A stretch of DNA of 8,241 nt. Origin: JAQTNP01 sp964616145 (lineage in GTDB: Bacteria; Patescibacteriota; Minisyncoccia; Minisyncoccales; PEYH01). Below are positions 1-5,965 of this stretch, piece by piece. Within the stretch, counting starts at the first letter, position 1, and the number at the start of each line of letters is the position of its first letter. The stretch lies in the NCBI GenBank assembly GCA_964616145.1, contig CAZTRD010000038.1:1-8241 (forward strand). Reading direction: 5' to 3'. The position numbers were made by a program, and so were the translations under genes. A model generated the notes under the pieces. It had not been told where the DNA came from. It did no database searches and was given only the letters and a program-made list of their open reading frames with translations.

Positions 1-325
1 TTGGGTCTGCTAGTTCTAGTTTTGTTGTTGGGCTTGTTATTCCTATTCCAACATTTCCCGCAGCGTCTACACTTAAAGCGGGGTCGGGTGTGCCGTCAGA
101 AGCGACAAGTTTAGAATGAGTATGATTAGGGTCTATCCCGCTAGCCTGTACGTCTACGTACGCCTTGTTAACTATGTGATTACTGTTAGTGGGAGTCTTT
201 TCTATAGTCCCCTCTTTAGAAGCAATATTTTTACGAACAGCGTAGTCGTCTAGTATCCCTGCACTTTTCGGAAGATTGATAAATTTTACTTGTTTTTGTG
301 GTTTTGGAATTAGTCTGCTTCCCAT
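1..325 (-). CDS. Tail fibre / receptor-binding protein, N-terminal part (runs off left edge)
   Basis: This is the first 108 codons of a longer gene, open to the window edge. The ATG at 325 lies 25 bases after an archaeal TATA-like box, so the message is probably leaderless. Around residues 48-58 the protein has TPTNSNHIVNKAYVD, a pattern common in phage tail-fibre and tail-spike shafts. Near residues 91-105 it has DAAGNVGIGITSPTTKLEL, the repeat type found in fibre proteins that often end in a self-cleaving chaperone domain. That end would lie outside the window and cannot be confirmed. The inferred role is a trimeric appendage that contacts the host cell surface. It follows the LamG-type gene directly, which supports an adhesion cassette. 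The family-level call is fairly secure; the receptor is unknown. Confidence 0.72.
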   Translation of the reverse strand, partial: MGSRLIPKPQKQVKFINLPKSAGILDDYAVRKNIASKEGTIEKTPTNSNHIVNKAYVDVQASGIDPNHTHSKLVASDGTPDPALSVDAAGNVGIGITSPTTKLELADP

Positions 326-346
326 AGATAATTAAGAAATAAGAAC

Positions 347-354
347 TTTAAAAA
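347..354 (-). promoter_or_regulatory. Archaeal TATA-like box of the tail-fibre gene
   Basis: The minus strand reads TTTTTAAAGTTC, with the box centred about 25 bases before the ATG at 325. It lies in the short space after the stop codon of the LamG gene (365). Bases downstream (AAAGTTCTT) resemble those after the box at 2674-2681. The upstream side is ATAAAT rather than CGAAA, so the BRE is weak. This box does not carry the 21-bp repeat seen at the other promoters. Confidence 0.5.
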
Positions 355-364
355 TTTATAGTTT

Positions 365-1207
365 TTAAGCTGCTTTAATTATGACTGCGTAACCTGTCCC
401 ACCATCTGCTGTAAAGACTACTTTATCTGCTACAACTGCAGCCGCAGCTGGCTCATATCTAAACCTGCTTGTAAACTCTGAATAGTTACTTGTTAAAATT
501 ATATCTCCTACTGCTGTACCATTATGGGCTGAAACACTATCGATATAATCGTCTTTAAAATCCCAGTGAGAAATCAAAGAAGTAGTATTATTTACTTCGA
601 GAGTATCGTCTAAGATTTGTGAGTCTGTTAAAGCAACATTCCAATACTTTACGTCAGAAATACCACCTTTAAATTCTAAAGTTAATGCTGCATCTCCTGC
701 AATACTATCTGCTGCTCCTATATGTCCGCCGTCGATATTGGCTAAAGTATCAAACCAGTAAGTTGGCTCGGTCACATCTGTTTCTGTTAAAGTTCCTTTG
801 CTTACTGAATACTCTACACCGTCAACATAGATTTTCGGCTTAGTTGCATTTTGAACTAACGCTATGTGATGCCATTCGTGAGGGCTTAAACTTGCTCCAA
901 CTGTTATTAAATCCCACGCAACGTTTGGACCTGCCCTAGCACATTTAGCCTGAATCTCTCCAGCTACAACTGCGAGATAGAAGTAGTCTACAGCGTTAGC
1001 GTCTCCACCACCTAAAATACAATAAGTACCTGTCTTATCTGGAACATTAACCCAAGCGGTAAAAGTCCCTACTGTATCGTTTGCTGCAACTCTTGCGGCC
1101 ATAAACGCATCTATTTGCACGCCATCGTCTACATTTCCGCCTAAGAAAGCTACTGCTTTACGGCCTTTAAGTCCGCCACCTATCTGGTATATGTCTGTTG
1201 TTGCCAT
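365..1207 (-). CDS. LamG / concanavalin A-like lectin-fold virion protein
   Basis: This 280-aa protein resembles the Laminin_G_3 / concanavalin A-like fold. Diagnostic strands in order are GTFTAWVNVPD (about residues 47-57), EWHHIALVQ (about 111-119) followed by KIYVDGVEY, then GHIGAADS, GGISDVKYWNVALTDSQI (about 180-197) and LISHWDFKDD (about 212-221). Such domains bind sugars or cap virion appendages. The last 30 or so residues (AAAAVVADKVVFTADGGTGYAV) look like a separate beta extension. The ATG overlaps the stop of the preceding 58-aa gene by one base (TAATG), and there is no strong Shine-Dalgarno sequence, so coupled translation is likely. It lies between the capsid genes and the fibre gene. 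I infer a surface-displayed carbohydrate-binding protein. I see no catalytic residues that would show an enzyme. Confidence 0.75.
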   Translation of the reverse strand: MATTDIYQIGGGLKGRKAVAFLGGNVDDGVQIDAFMAARVAANDTVGTFTAWVNVPDKTGTYCILGGGDANAVDYFYLAVVAGEIQAKCARAGPNVAWDLITVGASLSPHEWHHIALVQNATKPKIYVDGVEYSVSKGTLTETDVTEPTYWFDTLANIDGGHIGAADSIAGDAALTLEFKGGISDVKYWNVALTDSQILDDTLEVNNTTSLISHWDFKDDYIDSVSAHNGTAVGDIILTSNYSEFTSRFRYEPAAAAVVADKVVFTADGGTGYAVIIKAA

Positions 1208-1383
1208 TATGCACTTGTTACTGCTTCCCAGCTACCAGCCCCAGCCGCAGCTGTCTTACAGAAGTTTATTTTATTTGAAGTAGTATTATAGATTATAGTT
1301 CCAATCTCTGCGACTAAAGTATCTCTTACGGCCTCTGTAATTTTAGGTAAAATTAAGGCTTTTGGCCTAAGAATCTCAAGCAT
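1207..1383 (-). CDS. Small virion protein with the 'GTIIYNTTSNK...WEAVTSA' motif
   Basis: This 58-aa gene fills the space between the capsid and LamG genes. It begins MLEILRPKALILPK, then IGTIIYNTTSNKINFC (about residues 26-41), and ends SWEAVTSA. The pattern G-T-I-x-Y-N-T-T-x-N-K, some residues, then W-E-A-V-T is frequent in short beta modules of phage structural and fibre proteins. The ATG at 1383 lies two bases after the capsid gene's stop and has a good Shine-Dalgarno sequence (GAGG, eight bases upstream). Its stop overlaps the LamG start as TAATG. The role is inferred from motif and position: a small virion surface or adaptor module, perhaps bound to the LamG protein. It might equally be a detached domain of a larger ancestral appendage. 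Confidence 0.72.
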   Translation of the reverse strand: MLEILRPKALILPKITEAVRDTLVAEIGTIIYNTTSNKINFCKTAAAGAGSWEAVTSA

Positions 1384-1385
1384 AT

Positions 1386-2252
1386 TTATTTCCTCGTATT
1401 AGTTATTTTACATACTGCGTTAGGTACTGGGATTTGACAAACTCCTCTTTCCCAAGCTCTAATAGTAGTAGATTTTCCCGGGTCTTCAATAGTCTTTACT
1501 GTTAAAGGGCTCGCTTGTTTCCAAGTTAAAGCCATTTTACCGACTACTATATAGGCTTGGTCAGCGGTTACTGTCTCGCTTACCATTATCTTTAATCCTA
1601 CTAGTGTGTTAACTACTCCGTTCTGAACGGCACTAACACTTTGGAATGTTGGATGATTTAAAACTTTAGAATTTGATATAATGTTAGTGTAGTCAGTCCC
1701 GTTAACAACTAGGTAACCATTTCCATTTAAAGCGTCAATTCCGTCTACTCTTAGCATATTAATTCCGTAAAGAATATCGTAAACTGGGTCTCTATTTGCT
1801 ATATTTGTACTGTCCCATTCACTGCCAGCTGTGATAGCAAAAGTATTTCCTGCTGAACCACTTAAAACACTCTCGATAGCTGCGTCAACTTGGTATGTAA
1901 TCTTTTGAGATAGCCTATAAATCTTTCTTTGAAGCATTGGTAAAGTAGCGTTTTGTTCTGCTTCTACTGAGATTATACTTTCTCCAGCGTACTTCTGTAT
2001 AATGCTTTGAACCTTAGTCTCTGTTACATCAAAGAACGGAAAAGGTGCATACTGAGGTACTCCTTTAATAGGCGAACCTGTCCCACCATCTGTTTCATCG
2101 TTATTAGTTTCTCTAAAATATGTTTCTGTCCACGCACTAGAACTATCTATTGTACATAATGTTTTAAGTTTGTAATCTAAAGCTGCTACTGCCTTTACTG
2201 CTGTATCAATAGCCTCGTATCTTAAGTCTGCTTCTCTGTCTGAGTCTGCCAT
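1386..2252 (-). CDS. Probable major capsid protein, HK97 fold
   Basis: The 288-aa protein is the best major capsid candidate. It follows a probable decoration protein by one base and has the usual size. The N-terminal 30 residues are helical. A Gly/Pro-rich stretch with aromatic residues (GTGSPIKGVPQYAPFPFF, about 57-74) could be the E-loop. Next comes a long helix, PMLQRKIYRLSQKITYQVDAAI (about 105-126), typical of the HK97 spine helix region. Then follow the helix DPVYDILYGINMLR and an A-domain-like part with GYLVVNGTDYTNIISN. The C-terminal part has strands typical of late capsid protein sequence (TLVGLKIMVSETV, QAYIVVGKMALTW). The ATG has a GGGAG about ten bases upstream. No protease gene is nearby, so the shell may mature without cleavage of a delta domain. 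The function follows from size, context and fold-like pattern, not from a database match. Confidence 0.75.
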   Translation of the reverse strand: MADSDREADLRYEAIDTAVKAVAALDYKLKTLCTIDSSSAWTETYFRETNNDETDGGTGSPIKGVPQYAPFPFFDVTETKVQSIIQKYAGESIISVEAEQNATLPMLQRKIYRLSQKITYQVDAAIESVLSGSAGNTFAITAGSEWDSTNIANRDPVYDILYGINMLRVDGIDALNGNGYLVVNGTDYTNIISNSKVLNHPTFQSVSAVQNGVVNTLVGLKIMVSETVTADQAYIVVGKMALTWKQASPLTVKTIEDPGKSTTIRAWERGVCQIPVPNAVCKITNTRK

Positions 2253-2253
2253 T

Positions 2254-2652
2254 TTATACTATTCTCCCTACTTTAACTCTTACAACTTCACTAGCTGCTG
2301 CGGTCTCAAGAACCTTACCGACGATATTTCCTGTAACCATTTCGGCTTCTGTTGCTTGTTTAATAAGATTAACCCCGTTTAAAGAGGCAATTCCGCCTAA
2401 AGTAATACCTGCACCTGAGTCTTTAATATCCCAAACACCATTCATAGCTACTGTAATCTCTGTTATTGTGTCAGAGGCTGTCTTCTCTTCCCACGCAATA
2501 CCGCCAAAAACATTCGCACCGTCAGAAATAGTAACAGTGTTAGGGTCAGAACTTAACTGCATTAAAGAACCAAGAGGTATCGCTCCACCATCTGCAACTG
2601 TCTTTCTTTCGAATTCAGTTGGGGTCTCTATGCATACTGCTTCGTTAGCCAT
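2254..2652 (-). CDS. Capsid decoration / stabilisation protein (DUF2190-like)
   Basis: This 132-aa protein is rich in Gly, Ala and beta strands, without charged helices. It contains GGAIPLGSLMQLSSDPNTVT (about residues 22-41) and ends GNIVGKVLETAAASEVVRVKVGRIV. The GKxLETAxAxExVxVxVG ending is characteristic of DUF2190-like head decoration proteins that trimerise on the capsid surface. It is the first gene of the capsid unit: the ATG lies 25 bases after the centre of a TTTAAATA box, so the transcript should start at or next to the A of the ATG. The major capsid gene follows after one base, the usual pairing. An alternative is a tail-tube-related beta protein, but length and position favour decoration. 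Confidence 0.72.
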   Translation of the reverse strand: MANEAVCIETPTEFERKTVADGGAIPLGSLMQLSSDPNTVTISDGANVFGGIAWEEKTASDTITEITVAMNGVWDIKDSGAGITLGGIASLNGVNLIKQATEAEMVTGNIVGKVLETAAASEVVRVKVGRIV

Positions 2653-2673
2653 AAATAAACTATAAACAAGAAC

Positions 2674-2689
2674 TATTTAAACCTTTCGA
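2674..2689 (-). promoter_or_regulatory. Archaeal BRE/TATA promoter of the capsid unit
   Basis: On the minus strand the order is AATCGAAA (BRE-like CGAAA), GG, TTTAAATA (box at 2674-2681), then about 21 bases to the ATG at 2652. The centre-to-ATG distance of 25.5 bases predicts a leaderless message. The eight bases AATCGAAA, the two-base spacer and the box match the promoter at 3120-3135 almost exactly. The upstream half overlaps the 21-bp repeat at 2686-2706. Confidence 0.75.
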
Positions 2690-2706
2690 TTAACCGAATA
2701 ACTATA
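2686..2706 (-). repeat. 21-bp repeat, copy A (candidate operator)
   Basis: This 21-bp sequence is identical, in opposite orientation, to 8103-8123. Its core, TCGGTTAATCGA on the minus strand, is a near-perfect dyad (10 of 12 bases match the reverse complement). Here it lies immediately upstream of the TATA box and covers the BRE of the capsid promoter. It also overlaps the last codons and the TAG stop of the 48-aa gene at 2702. A bound protein could either block TFB or help recruit it. Function is inferred. Confidence 0.7.
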
Positions 2707-2848
2707 ACTTTTTCAACTCATCTTTTAAAGCTTTTAAAATAACCTCTCCCTCGTCTATATGTTGAGTAGCCTTTTTTAAATTCTCTCTAGAAGTCTTGAT
2801 GCTCTCGCTTACTGTCTTGATGCTCTCTTTTAAAAGTTCTTTATCCAT
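2702..2848 (-). CDS. 48-aa coiled-coil protein
   Basis: This short gene fills the apparent gap between the decoration gene and the 85-aa gene. It begins MDKELLKESIKTVSESIKTS, is nearly all helical and highly charged, with Leu, Ile and Val at heptad spacing up to the C-terminal LKALKDELKKL. Residues 8-14 and 15-21 are a duplicated heptad (ESIKTVS, ESIKTSR), backed by an exact 14-bp direct repeat with 21-bp period in the DNA. The ATG overlaps the end of the 85-aa gene by eight bases, in another frame, which suggests coupling. I do not recognise a family. A scaffolding or assembly-chaperone partner of the 85-aa protein fits the head-gene position, but this is inference. Confidence 0.62.
   Translation of the reverse strand: MDKELLKESIKTVSESIKTSRENLKKATQHIDEGEVILKALKDELKKL
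2793..2827. repeat. 14-bp tandem-spaced direct repeat within the coiled-coil gene
   Basis: GTCTTGATGCTCTC occurs exactly at 2793-2806 and 2814-2827, with a 21-bp period. This equals seven codons, so it duplicates one coiled-coil heptad in frame. It looks like a recent in-frame slippage or duplication within the 48-aa gene. Confidence 0.85.
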
Positions 2849-3098
2849 CTTGTTTATTCAGAGCGTCTTCAATAGCTGTACCTTTCCAGAACTCTTTAGC
2901 TGCTTGTTTCTTTTGTTCTTCTTCTGTGAGTTGTGGGTTCGTTGTTGGCTGTCCTGCTGAACTACCTAACATATTTTCAGCTCGTAGTTTTTTCTCTTCT
3001 TTTAGAATATTCTCTCTCCTATCGTTCTCTGCTTTTATCTCGTCCCTTATCTTCTTAGCTTCGTCCACGATGGATAAGTTTTCTGTTTCTTCTACCAT
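2841..3098 (-). CDS. 85-aa charged helical head-assembly protein (scaffold candidate)
   Basis: The protein is dominated by charged residues. Residues 1-45 are a predicted long helix (VDEAKKIRDEIKAENDRREN, then ILKEEKKLRAENMLG). A flexible linker, GSSAGQPTTNPQ (about 45-56), follows, and then a short acidic/basic helix ending in AAKEFWKGTAIEDAL (about 67-81). A helix, linker and short conserved tail is the plan seen in small scaffolding proteins, where the tail docks on capsid. No separate scaffold or protease is otherwise visible, and the gene precedes the decoration and capsid genes. The ATG at 3098 lies 25 bases after the TTTAAATA box, so a leaderless message is expected. I cannot assign a named family. 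A tail-assembly or DNA-binding role remains possible. Confidence 0.68.
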   Translation of the reverse strand: MVEETENLSIVDEAKKIRDEIKAENDRRENILKEEKKLRAENMLGSSAGQPTTNPQLTEEEQKKQAAKEFWKGTAIEDALNKQDG

Positions 3099-3119
3099 AG
3101 AATATAATCACTAACTAAG

Positions 3120-3135
3120 TATTTAAATGTTTCGA
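3120..3135 (-). promoter_or_regulatory. Archaeal BRE/TATA promoter of the 85-aa gene unit
   Basis: The minus strand reads AATCGAAA, two spacer bases, then TTTAAATA (box at 3120-3127). The box centre is 25.5 bases from the ATG at 3098, the same distance as at the capsid promoter. The BRE side abuts the stop codon of the membrane-protein gene (3137), so the promoter sits in an interval of less than 40 bases. Confidence 0.75.
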
Positions 3136-3150
3136 TTTACCAATACTTAT
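3130..3150 (-). repeat. Diverged third copy of the 21-bp repeat
   Basis: The plus-strand stretch TTTCGATTTACCAATACTTA aligns with the sequence at 2684-2705, with 12 of the first 14 bases identical, one single-base gap and a few changes after it. The position relative to the BRE and TATA box is the same as in copy A. Part of the match (CGAAA) may simply be the BRE, and the outer part lies inside the end of the membrane-protein gene, so shared ancestry is likely but not certain. Confidence 0.5.
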
Positions 3151-3313
3151 TTTTCCTACCCCAATACTTAAAGAACTCTAAACTAGCCCCAAATAAAACT
3201 AACGCAAAACCGTAAAATTCCCCAGCTATACAACGTTGTGTTCCCATCGCTGTTAAGGCTAACGCAGTTGTATTTATTATTGTTTCTATAATAGGCTTAT
3301 TATTTTTCTTCAT
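3137..3313 (-). CDS. 58-aa two-helix membrane protein (possible holin)
   Basis: This gene fills the space between 3137 and 3310. The protein starts MKKNNKPIIETIINTTALAL. It has a hydrophobic segment at about residues 8-25, a short polar turn (TQRCIAGE), a second hydrophobic segment at about 33-47 (YGFALVLFGASLEFF) and a basic/aromatic tail, KYWGRKNKYW. Two short membrane helices with charged ends and small size are typical of holins and other small viral membrane proteins. The ATG overlaps the preceding TGA (ATGA), with GGAG about nine bases upstream, so coupled translation is likely. A lysis role is inferred; a virion membrane-contact or entry role is equally open. No endolysin lies beside it. 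Confidence 0.65.
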   Translation of the reverse strand: MKKNNKPIIETIINTTALALTAMGTQRCIAGEFYGFALVLFGASLEFFKYWGRKNKYW

Positions 3314-4323
3314 TCTTCTAACTCCATTTCTTGTTGGAGTTCTAAAAGCATCTGTTCGGGAGATATAGGAGCACCCGCACTAATTGCTTCTTCTAGCCTT
3401 AATCTTTGTAAACTTGCGTAACCCCCGTCCATTAAGAATAAATCAAACTCGACTAGTTTCTCTGTCCCGTCATCCATATATTTATTTAAATCTCCTTGAA
3501 CTTCTAATTGTAGTTTAGCTTGGGCCCTATATACAAGGGCCATTTGTTGATTATATAGAGATATTGCTTCGTCTGCCCTAGACGGGTCTGACTGGGCTAG
3601 CATACGAATCTGTCTTAAATTACTCTTTGCGTTTGTTAAGACTTTTTGAGTGGAAGCTATCTCTCCACTTTGCTGAGATTTAATATTATTTTGAATCCCA
3701 CTCCACATACCTTTTATAAATCCCACTCCTGCTCCAATCGCTCCAATTACTGGGGCGGCTGGGGCTGTTGCTCCACCTACCAACGATGCTCCTGCTGCGG
3801 TTACTCCGTATCCTACTGCAGTAGGTGCAGCCTGAGCAAGTCCTGCAGTTATCGCTTGTCCCCAATCGATAGGGGCTTCTCCTGCTGTGGCTTGTATTTG
3901 TGAGATTTGTTCTGGAGTTAGGCCTAATTTTTGAAGAGCTTCATTTCTTTCAATTAAATTCCTTTTGGCTGCTGCTTGTCCAGCTTCTATGTTTCCATAA
4001 GGGTCTTTAGAAGCGATTAAACCTATTTCTTTCTCTGTCCCTAAAAATGTATCCCCTGCCTCATTAGTAAAACCGGTTACTCTACCTGTATCTTGGTCTC
4101 TAATAATTCCTTTATCTGCTTCTGGTTTTTTTTCTGTCTTTTTTTCTGGAGCTGTCTTTGGTTTGGGCATTATACATTTAGTACCGTCCCAAGTTCCGCC
4201 TGCCTGTTCACACCTAGCCCTTTCCTCTGTCATAGGCTCTGGTACTTCTGACTGGAAAGGTAGTTTCTTACCTAAAGCAATTATCGAATTATCTATTGTA
4301 CTTTTTATTGTTCTTTTTGCCAT
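3310..4323 (-). CDS. Putative minor virion / DNA-ejection protein with hydrophobic core
   Basis: The 337-aa protein has several distinct parts. Residues 1-60 hold a short Cys motif (CEQAGGTWDGTKC, about 38-50). A charged Lys/Glu/Pro linker follows (about 54-72). Residues about 97-150 are helical (AGQAAAKRNLIERNEALQKL, then LTPEQISQIQA). Residues about 155-205 are a long Ala/Gly-rich hydrophobic tract (ITAGLAQAAPTAVGYGVTAA, then GAIGAGVGFIKGMW). The rest, about 215-337, is coiled-coil-like and rich in Gln, Leu and Glu. I do not recognise a named family. Helices flanking a membrane-active Gly/Ala tract, directly after the portal gene, suggest an internal head or ejection protein. It has a GAGGG sequence just before the ATG and a TAATG overlap with the portal stop. 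Confidence 0.6.
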   Translation of the reverse strand: MAKRTIKSTIDNSIIALGKKLPFQSEVPEPMTEERARCEQAGGTWDGTKCIMPKPKTAPEKKTEKKPEADKGIIRDQDTGRVTGFTNEAGDTFLGTEKEIGLIASKDPYGNIEAGQAAAKRNLIERNEALQKLGLTPEQISQIQATAGEAPIDWGQAITAGLAQAAPTAVGYGVTAAGASLVGGATAPAAPVIGAIGAGVGFIKGMWSGIQNNIKSQQSGEIASTQKVLTNAKSNLRQIRMLAQSDPSRADEAISLYNQQMALVYRAQAKLQLEVQGDLNKYMDDGTEKLVEFDLFLMDGGYASLQRLRLEEAISAGAPISPEQMLLELQQEMELEE

Positions 4324-5402
4324 TATTCCCTCTGCATTGTGGCACTAACATCGTTAGGCTGTATCGATGTCATACCTGTATTTTTATTTTCTTCTTGTGT
4401 AACTAAACCCCCTAAACTAGGCGGTCTATTGAAAATTAATTGTATAGCTTGTTGAGTCCATAAGTCTTGTTCTAAGTCTCGTTGTTCTTTAGCGTAGATA
4501 GGCTCAAATATAACATGCCCCATCTTACCCCCTACTTCACTTGTCCCATCTGATGAAGCAATACTCCTAGGTACTCCGAAAGTCTGATAAAAGAAGTTTT
4601 CTAAATATTGTATCCAACTTTGCCTGTCTACGATGTTCTTAGTTGGAAATTCTTTAATCTCGACTGTCCCCTCTGGCAAACCTACCATTTCCCCGTTTTT
4701 AACAGCTTTCTCTATTTGAGTATTTGCGTATAAAATCTTACCTGCGTTATCGGTTTTATAATAAGCAATACCAAGGGCCTTTCCCCTGTTCTGTATAAGC
4801 CTGCCGTCTACTAGAGCCTCGTTCCTAGCGTCTATAATCCACTTACAAGCGTCTATTTGACTTGTCCCATGTACTTGGTCACCTATTCTCTTATTTGATG
4901 AGTGGAGCATATCCTCGACTTTTATAGTTTTCCATTCATTACTGTTCCAAGTCTCATACCGAACTATACGCCCGTTCTTAAAAACTATCCTTACTCTCTC
5001 TGGGCTTATAGGAATTATGTTTATAATCTTTCCCTTATCGCTCCTCTTAACCTCGGCGAATGCGTCCCCTACTATTAACTTTACTACTTCGTGATTCCAC
5101 ATAACTTGTTCGAACGTATCTTTCCCCATTCCAGAAACGTGGTCTAGTTCTTGCTTTAATAAAAGGTTCTCTGTCTCCCAGCCTCTCCCTACTGTCCAAG
5201 TCGCAAGAGCGTTCGCTGCACTAAATATTTCTGGGATAGTAGAATAGTAACCGAAGTTTTTAGTCGCATTTTCGAAATAATAATAGTAGTACCCGCCTTT
5301 ATTAGGGCTGGCTACATCTAAAGCTTTAGAATTAACTATGAAGTCAGCGACTGCACTTGTGAAGTTCGTTGTTGTTGCGCTACTTGGGTTTAATTCTGCC
5401 AT
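4323..5402 (-). CDS. Portal protein (HK97-type Phage_portal)
   Basis: The 359-aa protein matches the HK97-type portal pattern. FSAANALATWTVGRGWE (about residues 60-76) opens the body. Next come the helix FEQVMWNHEVVKLIVGDAFAEV (about 97-118; GDAFAEV corresponds to the common G-N-A-Y-x-E motif), then INIIPISPERVRIV (about 127-140) and the stem-like helix region around 185-205. LPEGTVEIKEFP (about 242-253) and FFYQTFGVPRS (about 270-280) follow, and the C-terminal helix is KEQRDLEQDLWTQQ. Twelve copies would form the DNA channel at the packaging vertex and dock the terminase. It is somewhat shorter than typical members (about 400 aa), mostly at the C-terminus. Five consecutive Tyr residues near 38-42 are odd. 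The ATG overlaps the previous stop as TAATG, without a clear Shine-Dalgarno sequence. Confidence 0.88.
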   Translation of the reverse strand: MAELNPSSATTTNFTSAVADFIVNSKALDVASPNKGGYYYYYFENATKNFGYYSTIPEIFSAANALATWTVGRGWETENLLLKQELDHVSGMGKDTFEQVMWNHEVVKLIVGDAFAEVKRSDKGKIINIIPISPERVRIVFKNGRIVRYETWNSNEWKTIKVEDMLHSSNKRIGDQVHGTSQIDACKWIIDARNEALVDGRLIQNRGKALGIAYYKTDNAGKILYANTQIEKAVKNGEMVGLPEGTVEIKEFPTKNIVDRQSWIQYLENFFYQTFGVPRSIASSDGTSEVGGKMGHVIFEPIYAKEQRDLEQDLWTQQAIQLIFNRPPSLGGLVTQEENKNTGMTSIQPNDVSATMQRE

Positions 5403-5965
5403 TATAATTCTATTTTGAAAGGTACATTTATTTTAAAAGGTAGTCTTGTACTGCTTAACGGGTCTATAAAGATAGTAGCGTCTGCACTTGTAATTAATTC
5501 TACTCTTAGATAATCTCCTATCTTAAACTTAGTCTGTGCTGTTAAGGGAATAGATAGCATAATACTATAATAGTGTCCTGATGTTAGTGTTGTAGTTGTT
5601 ACTTGTGCTGATATATCCGACGGTACGCCCCCAGAAACTTTAATAAGTTTAATCTTTATATCTTCTGAGCCCGTACTTGCCCCTGTGAAGCTAGCGTATA
5701 CTGTACCCTTTGCTACTCGTGGCGTGTTAAATGGGGTTGTATCAAAGTTATACGTCCCCGCTGACGATTGGATAACTGCTTCGCTTGCGTCGTCGTGAAA
5801 AGACACGCCCGCAAATCCTAACAGTTTATATGTAGCACTTCCAGTTTGATTACAAAAAACCCCATAATACTCTGCCCGTCCTGAGCCGTCTGCTATATCT
5901 GTCCATGAATAACTAGATATTGCACTCTCACTAGGCAAAGGAAAAGTTACTGGTAAACCTACCAT
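5402..5965 (-). CDS. Beta-rich virion protein of unknown function
   Basis: Starting at the ATG at 5965, the protein has 187 aa. A GTG at 5968 is in frame, but the ATG overlaps the preceding stop as TGATG and has GAGG five bases before that, so it is preferred. The sequence has alternating hydrophobic and polar residues, many Ser, Thr and Gly, no long helices and no membrane segments. Blocks include SYSWTDIADGSGRAEYYGVF (about residues 18-37), TPFNTPRVAKGTVYASF and TKFKIGDYLRVELITSA (about 150-166). This looks like a beta-sandwich or jelly-roll virion protein. It lies between the connector and the portal, so a neck, collar or minor capsid role is reasonable. I do not recognise a named family. 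Confidence 0.68.
   Translation of the reverse strand: MVGLPVTFPLPSESAISSYSWTDIADGSGRAEYYGVFCNQTGSATYKLLGFAGVSFHDDASEAVIQSSAGTYNFDTTPFNTPRVAKGTVYASFTGASTGSEDIKIKLIKVSGGVPSDISAQVTTTTLTSGHYYSIMLSIPLTAQTKFKIGDYLRVELITSADATIFIDPLSSTRLPFKINVPFKIEL

Noticed and set aside
3140..3171. Direct repeat CCAATACTTA at 3140-3149 and 3162-3171
   Set aside because: It is explained by the repeated KYW codons in the tail of the membrane protein.
2468..4348. Plus-strand open frames at 2468-2665, 2926-3114, 3646-3903 and 4163-4348
   Set aside because: Each lies opposite a well-supported minus-strand gene, has biased composition such as Ser/Cys runs, and has no promoter or Shine-Dalgarno sequence.
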